Of a stretch of DNA of 64,000 bases, positions 54,338 to 63,512 are shown in pieces. The DNA comes from Caviibacter abscessus. GTDB lineage: Bacteria > Fusobacteriota > Fusobacteriia > Fusobacteriales > Leptotrichiaceae. Position numbers and translations under genes: made by a program. The notes under the pieces are model-generated. The model had not been told where the DNA came from. It did not search any database and was given only the letters and a program-made list of their open reading frames with translations. Numbering within the stretch: position 1 is the stretch's first letter; each line of letters opens with the position of its first letter. The stretch is taken from assembly GCF_001517835.1 (NCBI RefSeq), contig NZ_LOQG01000001.1, positions 124,001-188,000 on the forward strand, in the 5' to 3' direction.

Positions 54338-55147
54338 CTACATTAATTCTTTAATCGCTAATTCAAATTCTTCTTTACTAGGTGCTTTACCGTGCCAACC
54401 AGCTTGATTTTCCATAAATGATACACCTTTACCTTTTATAGTTTTTGCTATTATTGCTGTTGGTTTATTTTTTATTTCTCTTGCTCTTTTTAGTGCATTT
54501 CTTATTTCATCATAATTATGACCATCTATTTCAATTACTTCCCAACCAAAAGAAGCAAATTTTTCTTTAAGTGGATAAATGCTCATTACTTTATCAACAT
54601 CTCCATCTATTTGTAAATTATTATTATCAATAATTGCAACTAAGTTATCAAGATTATAGTGGCTTGCAGCCATTGCAGCTTCATAACATTGTCCTTCTTG
54701 TAATTCACCATCTCCTAGTATAGTATACACTCTAAATTCAGGACCAAACATTTTAGATGATAATGCCATACCGTTTGCTGCTGAAAGTCCTTGTCCTAAT
54801 GAACCTGTTGACATTTCAATTGATTCAATTTTCTTTAAATCAGGATGTCCTTGTAGTGGAGAACCAAATTTTCTAAGTTGAGTTACTAATGATTTATCCA
54901 TAAATCCTTTTTCCATCAAAGCCGCATATAAAGCAGGTGCTGCATGCCCTTTACTTAATACAAATCTATCTCTATCAACCATTTTCGGATTTGTAACATC
55001 AATATTCATTTCTTCAAAATACAGAACAGTTAAAATATCAGCTATTGATAATGAACCACCCGGATGCCCTGATTTAGCATGATATATCATTTCAACTATT
55101 TTTTTTCTAATTTCTTTTGAAATAGATTCCAACTCTCTATTTTGCAT
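54338..55147 (-). CDS. Transketolase N-terminal subunit
   Basis: The 269-aa thiamine-diphosphate-binding half has KSGHPGGSLSIADI, SKGHAAPALYA and GDGELQEGQCYEAAMAA with the downstream NNN. ATG 55147 has GGAGG six bases upstream. It is co-transcribed with its partner and follows a sugar-type transporter gene, consistent with pentose or sugar use. Confidence 0.95.
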   Translation of the reverse strand: MQNRELESISKEIRKKIVEMIYHAKSGHPGGSLSIADILTVLYFEEMNIDVTNPKMVDRDRFVLSKGHAAPALYAALMEKGFMDKSLVTQLRKFGSPLQGHPDLKKIESIEMSTGSLGQGLSAANGMALSSKMFGPEFRVYTILGDGELQEGQCYEAAMAASHYNLDNLVAIIDNNNLQIDGDVDKVMSIYPLKEKFASFGWEVIEIDGHNYDEIRNALKRAREIKNKPTAIIAKTIKGKGVSFMENQAGWHGKAPSKEEFELAIKELM

Positions 55148-55158
55148 TTTAACCTCCA

Positions 55159-56475
55159 TTAAATTTCATTTTTTTTCATAGTATAAAATATCATTGATAA
55201 TATAAATAAAATAACTGCTATTAGTAAACTTAACATTACTCCATCATAACTTGCAGACTTAAGTCCTAAACTATTAGGTTTACTATTATAAATAAGTGCA
55301 GAAATTGATATTATTGCTTGTACCATAAATGCAAGTTTCAAAAAGAATCCTTGTATTCCAAATAATAGTCCTTCAACTGAAATTCCTGTTTTATTTGCTA
55401 TTCCGGTAGATATTTCACTAAGCATTGCTGGTGGGAATATAAATGCCGCACCACTAATACCTGTTCCTATTATAGCATAAAAAAAGTAAATTATTGATAA
55501 ATTATTATTTCTAAATACCATAAGTCCTATTGTCCCTAATATTATCGCTGATATATTTGATATCATCATTTTTTTAAATCCAAATATTTTAGTAAGTTTA
55601 TTTGTTATCGGGAAAAATATTGCTGCAATACCAAAAATTATCACAGATATTAAAGTAACTGAACTCGTACTTTTCCCCATTACTATTACTACATAATAAT
55701 TTATTACATTTCTTAAAATATTAAATGCACTAAAGAAAAAGAAAAATCCTAAGAAATATAAAATTATTTCTCTATTATATAATTGTTTTACAGTTTCTCT
55801 AAAACTAGCACCTTTTGATATTTCTTTTTTATTTTTAATTTCTCTTTCACCAAGAAATAAGGCACACGCATATACACCTATTAATGATAATAAAGAAAAT
55901 AAAATAATAGTTTTTCTAAATCCATGTAATTCAGTTGAACCTTTTGAAAATATTGCTATTAATTTTGGTGATAAAATCATAGGTATTGCTGTAAATACAA
56001 GTCTAAAGATTGATTGAACTGTTGATAAGTTTATTCTTTCATTTTTTGTATTTGCCAAGTCAGGTATTAGTGAATTATACGGACCTCCTACTAAAGTATA
56101 CGCTATAAAATAAACAGCACCTATTATAGAAAAGTACGCTAATAATTGCAATTGACTATTACCTTGCGGAAAATAAAAAAGTATCATTGATAAGGCTAAC
56201 GGTATTCCACCTATTATCATAAAAAATGAACGACGTCCAAATTTAGAATTGTTATGATCTGACATATATCCAACTATCGGATCTGCAATAGAATCAATAA
56301 ATCTCATAAATATAAAACCAAATATTAAGTATCTTGCTGTAAGAATTGGTTGTAATGTAGAGTTTTCAGGTGGTAAATAAAAATAATTTAACCACTGCAC
56401 AAATAATTGATCTAACATAAAATATGAAACACCTAATCCATAAAGAATATAGGATTTTTTACTTAATTTATTCAC
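55159..56475 (-). CDS. GPH-family (MelB-like) sugar:cation symporter
   Basis: The 438-aa membrane protein has about 12 helices. The N-terminal cation-binding region RFIDSIADPIVGYMSDHNNSKFGRRSFF, visible near residue 55-85, is the signature of the glycoside-pentoside-hexuronide family. Start GTG 56475 overlaps the hydrolase stop (GTGA), so it is coupled. The sugar and cation are not predictable. Confidence 0.85.
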   Translation of the reverse strand: MNKLSKKSYILYGLGVSYFMLDQLFVQWLNYFYLPPENSTLQPILTARYLIFGFIFMRFIDSIADPIVGYMSDHNNSKFGRRSFFMIIGGIPLALSMILFYFPQGNSQLQLLAYFSIIGAVYFIAYTLVGGPYNSLIPDLANTKNERINLSTVQSIFRLVFTAIPMILSPKLIAIFSKGSTELHGFRKTIILFSLLSLIGVYACALFLGEREIKNKKEISKGASFRETVKQLYNREIILYFLGFFFFFSAFNILRNVINYYVVIVMGKSTSSVTLISVIIFGIAAIFFPITNKLTKIFGFKKMMISNISAIILGTIGLMVFRNNNLSIIYFFYAIIGTGISGAAFIFPPAMLSEISTGIANKTGISVEGLLFGIQGFFLKLAFMVQAIISISALIYNSKPNSLGLKSASYDGVMLSLLIAVILFILSMIFYTMKKNEI

Positions 56476-57389
56476 AATTTCTCACTTTCTAAAAATTTAT
56501 TTATTGTTTGCGTATATTCTTGCTTATATTCTAAGTATGTTCTTACATGTTGCCCTTTTCTAAAAGCTTTAAATTGAACACTAGCAAGCGTTTGATCTTT
56601 TTCTTTTCTAATATTAAATTTTTCAAATTCATCTTTAACAATATCATACGGTGTTAAGTTATCTTTTTCTGATTGAATTATAAGAGTCGAAACTATTCCT
56701 AGTAATGTTGATAACTTCATATCATCTAACCTATAATCAATATGTTTATTAAATATTTTAAGCGATAAATAAGTTATTAATCTAGGTATTGGTATACCTT
56801 TTATTTTAGCATTTTTTAATATCAATTTTTTTATATTTGCAACAGGACTATCTAATATTAATTTTTCAATTTTAATATTTTCATTTTTTAATTCTTCTTT
56901 ATATAAATAAGGAACTGCACTACAACCCATAGCACCTTGTGAAAATCCATAAAGTATAAAATTATTATATGAAAATTCTGATTTTAACATTTTAATTGTA
57001 CTGTATATATCCCTTGCAAAAAAATAACCAAAACCAGTTTTAGCAATATCAGACTTTCCTGAATTTCTAAAATCAGGAATAAAGATATTGTAACTTTCAC
57101 TTAAATTCATATCTAAAAAAAGTTGTAGAAATCTTAGGCAAAATATTCTATTATTATTTCTTCCATGGCAAAAAATAAGAGTTTTTGTAGCATTTTCAGA
57201 TTTAATAAGCCAACCATACAAAGTTATTCCATCAATAGAACTATATTTAATCTCCTCATACTTCATATTAAATATTATAGGAGAATATATACCACCTATC
57301 ATTTTATTTTTACTTTTCATAACTTCACTTAGTGACTGTTCCAGTGTTTTTCTTGGATATTTTTCAATTTTATCTAGTAAAAACATCAT
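56472..57389 (-). CDS. Alpha/beta hydrolase
   Basis: The 305-aa protein has the oxyanion-hole region FCHGRNNN, the nucleophile elbow GFSQGAMG (Ser in GxSxG) and a C-terminal His region (RKGQHVRTY). No signal peptide is seen, so the enzyme is probably cytoplasmic. It begins MMF with two in-frame ATGs just after the tmcAL stop. The substrate (lipid or ester) is not known; the adjacent genes do not clearly indicate one. Confidence 0.8.
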   Translation of the reverse strand: MMFLLDKIEKYPRKTLEQSLSEVMKSKNKMIGGIYSPIIFNMKYEEIKYSSIDGITLYGWLIKSENATKTLIFCHGRNNNRIFCLRFLQLFLDMNLSESYNIFIPDFRNSGKSDIAKTGFGYFFARDIYSTIKMLKSEFSYNNFILYGFSQGAMGCSAVPYLYKEELKNENIKIEKLILDSPVANIKKLILKNAKIKGIPIPRLITYLSLKIFNKHIDYRLDDMKLSTLLGIVSTLIIQSEKDNLTPYDIVKDEFEKFNIRKEKDQTLASVQFKAFRKGQHVRTYLEYKQEYTQTINKFLESEKL

Positions 57390-58462
57390 TTCTCACTTTC
57401 CCAATATATTAATTTATTGAATTTTTTTGACTCAAATAAATACTCTTTTAATAATAAAAATCCTTCTTCAGATTCTTTAAATTGACTATAGTCAACATAT
57501 GCTTTTTCTATATTTTTTATGTATTTTCCGCCTTTTTTATTTAGACCTAAAATTTTTATTTCTTTAATTTCATCTTCTTTATTTATATCAAAATCTTTAA
57601 TATTAAGAATAACATTTAACATTAATCTTTTAATTCTTGTTTTTGATACATTTCTACAATTTATATTATTAATGAAATCAAAATAATTATTTGATATTTT
57701 TAATTTATTTTTTATTATGTTGTAAATTTCTTTTGTCATATCATATATATTATCATTATTTCTAGTCAAAAATATATATTTAAATAATGAAAATAATTTC
57801 TCTTCATATGAATGAATGTAATTTAATTTATGTTTATATGGTACTAAATATTCAAAAGATTCATTACTTTTTATTAATTCTCTTATTTTACTTGCACTTG
57901 CAAAATTACTTCTAATTATCTGGTCATTATAATCTGTATTTATCCTTTTTATTGACAAAGGTTTTATATTTAAATTATATTTTTTTATAGCTTTTATGTA
58001 TTCCATGGCAAGTATATTATTAGATGTATATAAATAAGACTTATCACCTAAAGCTAAACTTATTGATTTATTATAGCTATAACCTTGTTTTAAATAGGGC
58101 TTTATATCTACATTTTCAACAGTCTCAATTAAAGCATAAATATCAGAAATATCATTTGATTCTACGCCAAATATTTGATAATCCACTCCTAATTCATTAA
58201 GAATTTTAACAGCAAAACTACAATATATTTCTGCATTTTGTATACTATACTTATCAGGAATTGCAGCAACTATATCATAGCCCATTTCAAGTGCTATTCT
58301 AGTTTTATCATAAGTACTTAGTATACTTAATTCTCCTCTTTGAACAAAATCACCTGAAATAAGTGCTATCTTTATATCAGGATTAAGCTTATTTATTTCA
58401 TCTAATTGATACTTATGTCCATTATGAAATGGATTAAATTCTGCAACTACACCACATATCAT
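57386..58462 (-). CDS. tmcAL: tRNA(Met) cytidine acetate ligase TmcAL
   Basis: The 358-aa protein begins MICGVVAEFNPFHNGHKYQL, the nucleotidyltransferase HxGH signature of the YlbM/TmcAL family, followed by SGDFVQRGELSI. TmcAL uses ATP and acetate to make N4-acetylcytidine at the wobble position of elongator tRNA(Met). GAGG lies upstream of the ATG. Confidence 0.9.
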   Translation of the reverse strand: MICGVVAEFNPFHNGHKYQLDEINKLNPDIKIALISGDFVQRGELSILSTYDKTRIALEMGYDIVAAIPDKYSIQNAEIYCSFAVKILNELGVDYQIFGVESNDISDIYALIETVENVDIKPYLKQGYSYNKSISLALGDKSYLYTSNNILAMEYIKAIKKYNLNIKPLSIKRINTDYNDQIIRSNFASASKIRELIKSNESFEYLVPYKHKLNYIHSYEEKLFSLFKYIFLTRNNDNIYDMTKEIYNIIKNKLKISNNYFDFINNINCRNVSKTRIKRLMLNVILNIKDFDINKEDEIKEIKILGLNKKGGKYIKNIEKAYVDYSQFKESEEGFLLLKEYLFESKKFNKLIYWESEK

Positions 58463-58472
58463 AAATTTTGCC

Positions 58473-59495
58473 TCATTTTAATTTTATATCATTCCATATT
58501 TTATCTTGTTTTTCTTTTGAAACTTCATCAAGTGGTTCAGGCAATGTTGAATTTTTCAAAACTTCTTCCAACGTAAGTATAGTTTTAATATCTTCTAGAC
58601 CTTTTAACACACTTGGTGTTTTAAATTTTAATACAGTTTTTTTATAATTTTCTTTTGAATACAAGTAGTTTAAAAATTTATATGCATTTTCTTTATTTTT
58701 TGCTTTTTCTAAAATAGCCATACTATCAATGTACATTAATGCACCCTTAGGAAGATAAAATATGTAATCTTTGTAATCCTTTTCATCAAGTTCATAAAAT
58801 ATGTCCTGATAACCATGTACGATATAAAACTCACCGGCTATAAGACCCTTACCATAATTTAAGTTATCAAGTTTTACAAGATTTGATTTCCACTCCTGTA
58901 ATAATTTCTTGGCTTCTTCAAGTTCTTTATCATTTGAAGTTGATGTTTTGTAACCTAAATAACTTAAAGCTAAGCCTAAGGTTTCTCTTGCATCATCTAA
59001 CATTGTCATTTTTTTATAGTACTTTTTGTTTGAAAAAATATTTGCACTTTGTGATAAAATATCTTTATCATTTTCATCAACATATTTTTTATTAATACTT
59101 ATACCTGTTGCAAATATTTGATATGGAATTGAATATTCCAAGTTCTTATCATACTTATCTATGATATCTTTATTTATTCTGATATTTTCAAATATTCCAT
59201 TTAACTTTGATTTATCTAATTTTGATATTAAATTTAATTTTTTCATAGTGATTATAAAATCAGTTGATGGAGATACTATGTCATATTCATCTGTTCCAGA
59301 TAATAATTTTGATAACATCATATCATTTGTTTCATAGTAACTTACATTGACTTTTATATTCTCTTTTTTCTCAAATTCTTCTATAACTTCTTCAGGTATA
59401 AACTCGCTCCAAGTATAAATATTTAATTCCTCTCTATTGCCACTACAGCTTATAAGAGTAAATATAATAATAAAAATATAAAGTATTTTTTTCAT
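58473..59495 (-). CDS. PotD-like spermidine/putrescine substrate-binding lipoprotein
   Basis: The 340-aa protein has a lipobox (LISC at about residues 14-17) and the PotD/PotF pattern: NIYTWSEFIPEEVI near the N-terminus, DIVSPSTDF and the later YIDSMAILEKAKNKENAYKFLNYL. It should be anchored to a membrane and bind polyamines for an ABC importer. PotA, PotB and PotC genes are not in the window. It lies between disA and tmcAL. Confidence 0.88.
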   Translation of the reverse strand: MKKILYIFIIIFTLISCSGNREELNIYTWSEFIPEEVIEEFEKKENIKVNVSYYETNDMMLSKLLSGTDEYDIVSPSTDFIITMKKLNLISKLDKSKLNGIFENIRINKDIIDKYDKNLEYSIPYQIFATGISINKKYVDENDKDILSQSANIFSNKKYYKKMTMLDDARETLGLALSYLGYKTSTSNDKELEEAKKLLQEWKSNLVKLDNLNYGKGLIAGEFYIVHGYQDIFYELDEKDYKDYIFYLPKGALMYIDSMAILEKAKNKENAYKFLNYLYSKENYKKTVLKFKTPSVLKGLEDIKTILTLEEVLKNSTLPEPLDEVSKEKQDKIWNDIKLK

Positions 59496-59517
59496 TTTTC
59501 ACCTTCCTTCAAACTGC

Positions 59518-60597
59518 TTATTGTTTTTCATATTTTATTGTGTTTCTATATCTTGTATTAACTTTAATTATTTTTTCAGCTTTATTTTTATTAATCCCTT
59601 TTATATGTTGTATATCATCTAATGTAGCACTTAATATACCATGAATATCTTTAAATTCTTCAATAATATTATCTATATCTTTTTTACTAAGCCTATTTAT
59701 ATTATTAAGTAGTCTATATCCTTTAGGAATTAATATATCTTCTGTCATAACAACTTTCAAATTATATCCAAGTAATTTAGCAATTACCTCATCATCTGTT
59801 ATATCTAAATTTTCAACTTGTGTGATTTTTTCATATATTTTTTCGGGTTTTTCTATTTTATCATTTTCATAATTTGAATAATCTTTTATTAAATTTATAA
59901 AATTATTTTTTTGCCCTAGCATAATTTCAGTATGCTGCAATTGTAAAGTTTTTCCTTCTGTTCCAAGTTCTGATATATATTGAATAACCTTATCATCCAT
60001 ATTAAATAACAGTGAATAAAATCTGATTCCACTTATTATATCATCAAGAGTTACCATATTTTCTAATTCAGAATAATTAAGATTATTTAAATACTTTGTC
60101 GTTATACTAGAATATTTTTCAAGAGACATAATAGCTTGTGATGATTTAATTAAAACGTCACCTATAGAATCAAATATATACTTAAATTTGTCTTTAAAAA
60201 CAGTAATTTTGTTTCTTCTTTCAGATATGGTAATTACCATATGACCTGTTTGTATTGCCATTCTATGTGCTGTTCTATGTCTTGTTCCACTTTCATCCGT
60301 TTCTATATTATGATCCGGTTGTAATTGAATATTTGCACCATATATTTTTTTTATATCCTTTGATATTATTACTGCACCGTCCATTTTCGCAAGTTCATAT
60401 AATTTTTGAGGTGTAAAATCAGTATAAAGAGTAAATCCGCCTTCAATTATATTTTTTAATTCATCTGGTTCTGCTAAAACTATAAGGGCACCAAGTGAAG
60501 CTTCTTTTATTCTATCAACACCTTTTCTAAGTGGTTGTCCTGGAGCCATTATACTAAACACTTGGTCAAATAGCTCATTTCTATCTCTATATGACAT
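59518..60597 (-). CDS. disA: Diadenylate cyclase DisA (c-di-AMP synthase)
   Basis: The 359-aa protein has the DAC domain with D73-G74-A75 (KMDGAVIIS) and R106-H107-R108 (GTRHRTAHR), the two signature motifs of c-di-AMP synthesis, then a helical linker and a C-terminal helix-hairpin-helix DNA-binding domain. DisA scans DNA and makes c-di-AMP from two ATP. It shares one base with the radA stop, a pairing familiar from Gram-positive genomes. Confidence 0.96.
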   Translation of the reverse strand: MSYRDRNELFDQVFSIMAPGQPLRKGVDRIKEASLGALIVLAEPDELKNIIEGGFTLYTDFTPQKLYELAKMDGAVIISKDIKKIYGANIQLQPDHNIETDESGTRHRTAHRMAIQTGHMVITISERRNKITVFKDKFKYIFDSIGDVLIKSSQAIMSLEKYSSITTKYLNNLNYSELENMVTLDDIISGIRFYSLLFNMDDKVIQYISELGTEGKTLQLQHTEIMLGQKNNFINLIKDYSNYENDKIEKPEKIYEKITQVENLDITDDEVIAKLLGYNLKVVMTEDILIPKGYRLLNNINRLSKKDIDNIIEEFKDIHGILSATLDDIQHIKGINKNKAEKIIKVNTRYRNTIKYEKQ

Positions 60598-61946
60598 TAG
60601 TTTATCCTTTCTATAAGCTCACTTATATTGTTAATATAATTAAGCTTTATATTTAACTTTTCTTTTTTTAAGTCCTCTTCATGAACTTTTGGTAAATATA
60701 CTCCTGTAAAACCTAATTTGATTAGCTCTTTTATCCTTTTTTTTATAAATGATACCGCTCTTACCTCACCTCTTAAACCAAGCTCTCCTAATGCTGCAAT
60801 TTTTGCACTCACAGCTTGTTCTTTAATGGTTGAAATAAGTGATAAAATAATAGCCATATCACTTGCCCTTTCATCTAGTTCTATTCCACCGGGTATATTT
60901 ATATATACATCTTTTGTATTAAAGTCTGTTTTCATATTTTTAGATAAAACCGCAAGTAATATTTCCATTCTGTTTTTATCAAATCCTTGTATTATTCTTT
61001 TGGGATAACCATAAATAGCATTTGATATCAGTGATTGTATCTCAAATAATATTACTCTACTTCCTTCAATACAAGGTACTATTATACTTCCAATATTTTT
61101 TTCTTCTCTTGAAGCTATAAAAAATTCGGAAGGATTTTTAACCTCTTCAATCCCAGTTTCTTTCATATCAAATATTGATATTTCATTTGTAGAACCATAT
61201 CTATTTTTTGTACTTCTTACTATTCTATAATAATTATTTTCATCACCTTCAAAAGAAATAACGCAATCAACCATATGTTCTAATAATTTTGGACCTGCAA
61301 GTTTCCCATCTTTTGTGACATGCCCAACAATATAGAAAGCAATATCATATTTTTTAGCAATTTCTATTAATTTTAAAGAACATTCTTTTATTTGACTTAT
61401 ACTGGCAGGCAATGAATTAATATTTTCAGAATAAAGAGTTTGTATTGAATCAATTACAACAACACTCGGTTTATTTTCAATTATAGTTCCGATAATATTT
61501 TCTAATTTAGTTTCATTTAATAAAAATAAATTATTTGAAGATATAGACAACCTATTGGCTCTTTCTTTTATTTGTCTTAAAGATTCTTCGCCCGAAACAT
61601 ATAAAGTGCTAACTTTTTTTGAATATTCATTAAGCAATGATATTAAAAAAGTTGACTTTCCAATTCCAGGAGCTCCTGTTACTAAAACCACTTCCGCTTT
61701 AGTTAAACCTCCACCTAACACTCTATCAAATTCAATATATTTAGTATTTATTCTAAATTCTTTTTCTATATTTATATCGTCTAATTTTTGTGCCGGTACA
61801 GATTTAGTAATTAATTTATCCAAATCTTTCATAATTATTTCTTCATCAATAGTTCCCCAAGCACCACAATTAGGACATTTCCCTACCCATTTTATAGTTT
61901 TATAAGAACAATCTGAACATATATATGTTACTCTTTCTTTAGCCAT
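60597..61946 (-). CDS. radA: DNA repair protein RadA
   Basis: The 449-aa protein has an N-terminal zinc finger (C10, C13, C24, C27), a RecA-like core with Walker A GAPGIGKST, the RadA-specific KNRYGS motif, and a C-terminal Lon-like domain (GGIELDERASDMAI). RadA promotes branch migration in recombination. It overlaps coaD by eight bases and is coupled to disA. Confidence 0.97.
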   Translation of the reverse strand: MAKERVTYICSDCSYKTIKWVGKCPNCGAWGTIDEEIIMKDLDKLITKSVPAQKLDDINIEKEFRINTKYIEFDRVLGGGLTKAEVVLVTGAPGIGKSTFLISLLNEYSKKVSTLYVSGEESLRQIKERANRLSISSNNLFLLNETKLENIIGTIIENKPSVVVIDSIQTLYSENINSLPASISQIKECSLKLIEIAKKYDIAFYIVGHVTKDGKLAGPKLLEHMVDCVISFEGDENNYYRIVRSTKNRYGSTNEISIFDMKETGIEEVKNPSEFFIASREEKNIGSIIVPCIEGSRVILFEIQSLISNAIYGYPKRIIQGFDKNRMEILLAVLSKNMKTDFNTKDVYINIPGGIELDERASDMAIILSLISTIKEQAVSAKIAALGELGLRGEVRAVSFIKKRIKELIKLGFTGVYLPKVHEEDLKKEKLNIKLNYINNISELIERIN

Positions 61947-62448
61947 TTATTTTTTCAACCTTTTCTCTTAACATTTTTGCTACATTGTTTGTAACAAAGT
62001 ATGATAATTCTCCGTTATTTACTGCTACTTCTTTTACTACACTTGAACTAAGATATAGATATTGTCTTGAAGCATTTAAAAATATTGTTTCAAATGATTT
62101 TTTGCTAAGCATATCATTAATTAAATTAATTTGTACTTCATATTCATAATCAGATATTGCTCTCAATCCTCTTATTAATACGTCAATTTTTTCTTGTTCT
62201 ATAAGTTCAACTAAAAGTCCATTAAAAGAAATAACTTTGATATTGTCTAAGCTATGTCCCATCTCAATTATGCTATTTTTAATCATTTCTATACGTTCAT
62301 CAACAGTAAACCAATAATCTTTTTTATTTATATTATATAAAACTCCTATTACTAATTCATCTGTAAGATTTTTTGCTCTTGTTATTATATCTAAATGACC
62401 TTTAGTTATAGGATCAAAACTACCCGCATAAATTGCTTTTTTTATCAT
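61939..62448 (-). CDS. coaD: Phosphopantetheine adenylyltransferase
   Basis: The 169-aa enzyme adds AMP to 4'-phosphopantetheine, the penultimate step of coenzyme A synthesis. The motif GSFDPITKGHLDI and the later ISDYEYE region are typical. ATG 62448 has GGGAG five bases upstream. It overlaps radA by eight bases. Confidence 0.96.
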   Translation of the reverse strand: MIKKAIYAGSFDPITKGHLDIITRAKNLTDELVIGVLYNINKKDYWFTVDERIEMIKNSIIEMGHSLDNIKVISFNGLLVELIEQEKIDVLIRGLRAISDYEYEVQINLINDMLSKKSFETIFLNASRQYLYLSSSVVKEVAVNNGELSYFVTNNVAKMLREKVEKING

Positions 62449-62450
62449 AA

Positions 62451-63149
62451 TTACTCCCAATTTTCAAGTGCATTCTTAGCAGCAGATTTTTCAGCTTCTT
62501 TTTTGCTCTTAGCAATTCCTTCTCCCCTAATTTGACCATTTACAATGACATTAACTTTAAATATTTTGTCATGGTCTGGACCTGCTGTATCAACAAGTAT
62601 ATATTCCGGTGTTATCTTATACTTTGATTGTACATATTCTTGTAAATCCGTTTTATAATCTCTTACACCTTCTATTTCATTTATATGTTCTATTTTATTT
62701 TTTAATAAATTCAGTGCCACTTCTCTAGTTGTATAATAATCAGAGTCTTTAAATACTGCCCCAATTAACGCCTCAAAAGCATCTCCTAATATCGATTTTC
62801 TATATTTACCGCCTGATGCTATTTCTCCATTACTAAAATATAAGTAATCTCCTAATCCTATTTCTGTTGAAATTGATGAAAAAACAGTTTCACTTATTAT
62901 CTGACTTTTTAATTTAGATAGCTCTCCCTCATTAAATGTCTTATGTGTTTCTATAAGATATTCAGTAGTTATTAAATCTAAAACAGAGTCACCTAAAAAT
63001 TCTAATTTTTCATTATTTTTTATACCTAGATAAGAATGTTCATGTGCATATGAACTATGAGTTATAGCTTCTAATAAATATTTCTCATTTTTAAATTTAT
63101 AACCGATTTTCTCCATAAGGTTTAATAATCTAGCTCTCAAAGTTATCAC
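62451..63149 (-). CDS. rnc: Ribonuclease III
   Basis: The 232-aa enzyme cleaves double-stranded RNA in rRNA processing. The catalytic block NEKLEFLGDSVLDL and a C-terminal dsRNA-binding domain (DYKTDLQEYVQSKYK to the end) are present. The start is taken as GTG 63149, which overlaps the acpP stop (GTGA); an in-frame TTG at 63140, nine bases after AAGG, is a plausible alternative. acpP directly precedes it, a common bacterial arrangement. Confidence 0.95.
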   Translation of the reverse strand: MITLRARLLNLMEKIGYKFKNEKYLLEAITHSSYAHEHSYLGIKNNEKLEFLGDSVLDLITTEYLIETHKTFNEGELSKLKSQIISETVFSSISTEIGLGDYLYFSNGEIASGGKYRKSILGDAFEALIGAVFKDSDYYTTREVALNLLKNKIEHINEIEGVRDYKTDLQEYVQSKYKITPEYILVDTAGPDHDKIFKVNVIVNGQIRGEGIAKSKKEAEKSAAKNALENWE

Positions 63150-63376
63150 CCTTGTTTATGATTTTCAATATATGCCACTAAATCTTTTATTTTTTTTATT
63201 TTTTCAACATCTTTTGGATTTAATTCAACATCAAATTCATCTTGAAATGATGACATAAGTTCTGCAATATCTAAAGAATCTGCTCCCAAGTCTTCAACTA
63301 AAGAACTTTCCATAGTTATTTCATTCTCTTCAACGTCAAGTTGATCCATTATAATTTCTTTTATTTTTTCTATCAT
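63146..63376 (-). CDS. acpP: Acyl carrier protein
   Basis: The 76-aa protein carries the phosphopantetheine attachment serine S34 in GADSLDIAEL. GGAGG lies eight bases before ATG 63376; an upstream in-frame TTG is not needed. It is the first gene of a 13-gene colinear run to the envC-like gene. CoaD in the same run makes a CoA precursor from which its prosthetic group derives. Confidence 0.97.
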   Translation of the reverse strand: MIEKIKEIIMDQLDVEENEITMESSLVEDLGADSLDIAELMSSFQDEFDVELNPKDVEKIKKIKDLVAYIENHKQG

Positions 63377-63399
63377 TTTTTCTCCTCCCAATTATATAG

Positions 63400-63429
63400 A
63401 TTATACTACATTTTATCCCATATTTTCAA
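63400..63429 (-). promoter_or_regulatory. Promoter of the acpP operon
   Basis: On the minus strand TTGAAA (63424-63429) and TATAAT (63400-63405) are separated by 18 bases, about 24 bases before the acpP ATG. Confidence 0.75.
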
Positions 63430-63470
63430 GTATTTATAATACTTGTGTACGAATATCTAAAAACAAAAAA

Positions 63471-63496
63471 TGCCAATTAAAAAAATTTAATTGACA
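63471..63496 (-). terminator. Intrinsic terminator of the glycosylase gene
   Basis: TGCCAATTAAA (63471-63481) pairs with TTTAATTGACA (63486-63496) with one G-T-type mismatch; on the minus strand a T run follows. Confidence 0.8.
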
Positions 63497-63512
63497 CTTT
63501 CTTTATATGTTT

